Shown piece after piece: positions 21,086 to 22,483 of a stretch of DNA of 22,483 nucleotides; position 1 is the first letter of the stretch, and every line of letters begins with the position of its first letter. The notes beneath the pieces were generated by a model. The model was not told the origin of the DNA. It ran no database searches and saw only the letters and a list, made by a program, of their open reading frames with translations. This DNA comes from Candidatus Dojkabacteria bacterium UBA2259 (lineage in GTDB: Bacteria > Patescibacteriota > Dojkabacteria > SC72), in assembly GCA_002347605.1 (NCBI GenBank), contig DDXN01000021.1, forward strand, positions 1 to 22,483. The letters are read 5' to 3'. A program made the translations under genes and the position numbers.

Positions 21086-22483
21086 ATGACGAAACCATTC
21101 TATCTTCAAAATGTTCCTAAACTACCTAATCAGGATATGTATTTTCTTAATCTTCAGAATAATGCATACAGTTTTCAAACAATTATTAATTATGCAAGAG
21201 ATCTTTCAATATTTAGTGTATATTTACATTTTAATAATATTAAGTTTAAGAATCTAAGTAAGCAGGATATTTTGAATTATAAAGGATATCTAGGGAGTGG
21301 TAATCATTTGAAAGATTTGGATAGAATAAGGGGGGAGTGCTTAAGAAATATTGTTAGTACAACAGATTCTGATAGCAAAGCTACTAGCGACTCAGGAAGG
21401 CATGTAAAAGATTTGGGTGGTATGATTAGACCTGTGGAAGAAGAGAAAGAAAAAGAAAATGGTTCAGAGAGTTCTCCACAGGAGTATGAGGATGACTTTC
21501 TCTCAAAAGTTTACAGTAAGGTATATGGCTCACTTGGTATTTTAGATAGGCCACTTAATTCTCGATCAAGAAGTAAAAATGGTTTAGATGTTAGGAGTAT
21601 AAATAGAATGCTATCTGCCCTGCGTTCGTATTTAAAATTTAGAATAGAATTTGATTTTGATATTCCAATTCCTCCTGACGGTATAAAAATGGTAAGAACT
21701 GAAAAGAAGGTAAAAAAGGTTGCATCTTTAGAAGACTTAACTAGATTAATTGAATCTCCTATGGAGTTTGAAAAAGATGAGCGTGTAGCGCTTCGTAATA
21801 GATGTATGTTAGAGATGCTTTTTGCAACTGGTATGAGAATATCTGAATTAATAAATTTAAATATTGAACAATTAAATGCTGAGGGTAAGATATATGTAAT
21901 GGGTAAAGGTAAAAAAGAGAGGGCTGTATATATGACAAACAGGGCTTTGGGATGGTTAAATAAATATCTGAAGTTAAGACTAGAGTATGCTTTCTCAGAT
22001 AGGGAGAGGAATGAGCAGCCGGGTAATGTTGACAAGTTGTTTGTAGACTTAGGGGTAAAAGATAGAGATATGAAACATCGTGAAACAAAATCAGAAGGAC
22101 CAATTCCTGGGGGTTTAAATTTAGAGGTTTTTGATTCTGAGAATAGGAAGTATATTAGGTTGGTTGAGGAGTACAGGAAAAATAAGTTTTTGGAAAAGTT
22201 CAACTCCCCTGCCCTATTCATTCCGTTTGTAGGTATTAGGAGTAAAAAAATAAATTCGAGGATATCAACTAACTATTTTCAAGAAAAAATTGCTGATTAC
22301 AGAAGGAGATTAGGTATTCAAATTCCTACCTCAGCACATAGTTTAAGACATGGTTTTGCAACTTATATGGCAGAAGATGGTGCTAGTGCAGTAGCATTAC
22401 AGATACTTTTGGGCCATGAGAGCTTAGACACAACTACTAAGTATGTACATGCAAGTGAGAAGTTTGCAGAAGAGACTGTTAGA
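21086..22483 (+). CDS. Xer-type tyrosine recombinase with two large insertions (3' end outside window)
   Basis: 466 codons are visible and the frame is open at the window end. The catalytic residues of the family are all present: R251 in ATGMRISEL, the beta-hairpin lysine in GKGKKER (273-279), H418-S-L-R421 in the HxxR box, H444 in LGHESLDTT and nucleophile Y453 in TKYVHAS. XerC/XerD are about 300 residues. Here there is an acidic, low-complexity insert of about 90 residues in the N-terminal core-binding domain (about 85-175, with EEEKEKENGSESS), and about 70 extra residues between the beta-hairpin Lys and the HxxR box (about 297-370). Xer proteins resolve chromosome dimers at dif; integrases of this fold move elements. 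It begins 469 bp after the previous gene, next to the candidate structured region, with no Shine-Dalgarno sequence. Confidence 0.9.
   Translation, partial: MTKPFYLQNVPKLPNQDMYFLNLQNNAYSFQTIINYARDLSIFSVYLHFNNIKFKNLSKQDILNYKGYLGSGNHLKDLDRIRGECLRNIVSTTDSDSKATSDSGRHVKDLGGMIRPVEEEKEKENGSESSPQEYEDDFLSKVYSKVYGSLGILDRPLNSRSRSKNGLDVRSINRMLSALRSYLKFRIEFDFDIPIPPDGIKMVRTEKKVKKVASLEDLTRLIESPMEFEKDERVALRNRCMLEMLFATGMRISELINLNIEQLNAEGKIYVMGKGKKERAVYMTNRALGWLNKYLKLRLEYAFSDRERNEQPGNVDKLFVDLGVKDRDMKHRETKSEGPIPGGLNLEVFDSENRKYIRLVEEYRKNKFLEKFNSPALFIPFVGIRSKKINSRISTNYFQEKIADYRRRLGIQIPTSAHSLRHGFATYMAEDGASAVALQILLGHESLDTTTKYVHASEKFAEETVR

Noticed and set aside
21511..22221. Long minus-strand reading frame of 236 codons opposite the recombinase gene
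   Set aside because: The plus strand encodes all catalytic motifs of a tyrosine recombinase through this stretch; the antisense frame is Ser/Phe/Leu-rich with no motif and no start signal.
1..22483. UGA recoded as glycine (Gracilibacteria/Absconditabacteria code)
   Set aside because: The CsoR-like and antitoxin genes end with TGA at sensible positions, and no gene needs read-through of TGA.
1..22483. CRISPR arrays, insertion sequences or prophage genes
   Set aside because: No regularly spaced repeats, transposase or phage structural genes are visible in any frame; the only mobile-type gene is the tyrosine recombinase at the right edge.

Overview
The window is an AT-rich, densely coding bacterial segment. 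Several features point to a Candidate Phyla Radiation (Patescibacteria) genome. The genes are compact and informational, no biosynthesis genes are present, and start codons lack Shine-Dalgarno sequences. There is a lone VirD4/TraG-like membrane ATPase with no type IV secretion neighbours, and many proteins are divergent or have lost catalytic residues. TGA is used as a true stop, for example at the ends of the CsoR-like and antitoxin genes, so the UGA=Gly code of Gracilibacteria/Absconditabacteria does not apply. The exact phylum is not determinable by eye; a low-GC lineage such as Dojkabacteria or Katanobacteria is a guess.

Layout. 1-1318 (minus strand): start of prfA (partial), rpmE, then hsp20 with its own terminator and a CIRCE-like heat-shock operator. 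1438-6027 (plus): a cysteine-less CsoR/FrmR-type regulator, a metallo-beta-lactamase-fold protein without metal ligands, dnaB, and a 777-residue protein of unknown function. 6077-6160: tRNA-Leu(CAA). 6184-8184: a membrane double-zinc-ribbon protein, a divergent Lgt-like membrane protein and LspA, a small lipoprotein-maturation-type operon. 8220-12074: an accessory block with a helicase-less Type ISP-like restriction-modification enzyme and a Phd/YefM-PIN toxin-antitoxin pair with a palindromic operator. 12125-16793: RluA-type pseudouridine synthase, a degenerate LytR-CpsA-Psr protein with a LytR_C domain, and the VirD4-like ATPase. 16856-20617: yebC-ruvC-ruvA-ruvB and an unknown polytopic membrane protein. 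20618-21085: a 468-bp non-coding gap. 21086-end: a tyrosine recombinase (Xer type) enlarged by two insertions, running off the window.

Three things stand out. First, the gap before the recombinase contains nested long-range inverted repeats (11, 7 and 12 bp, all in the correct order), which look like the closing helices of a roughly 420-nt structured RNA I cannot assign to a known class. Second, about ten genes have a -10 hexamer ending 6-10 nt before the start codon and none has a good Shine-Dalgarno sequence, so leaderless transcripts are probably common here. Third, four proteins keep a fold's signature while losing its functional residues: the CsoR-like, MBL-fold, Lgt-like and LCP-like proteins.
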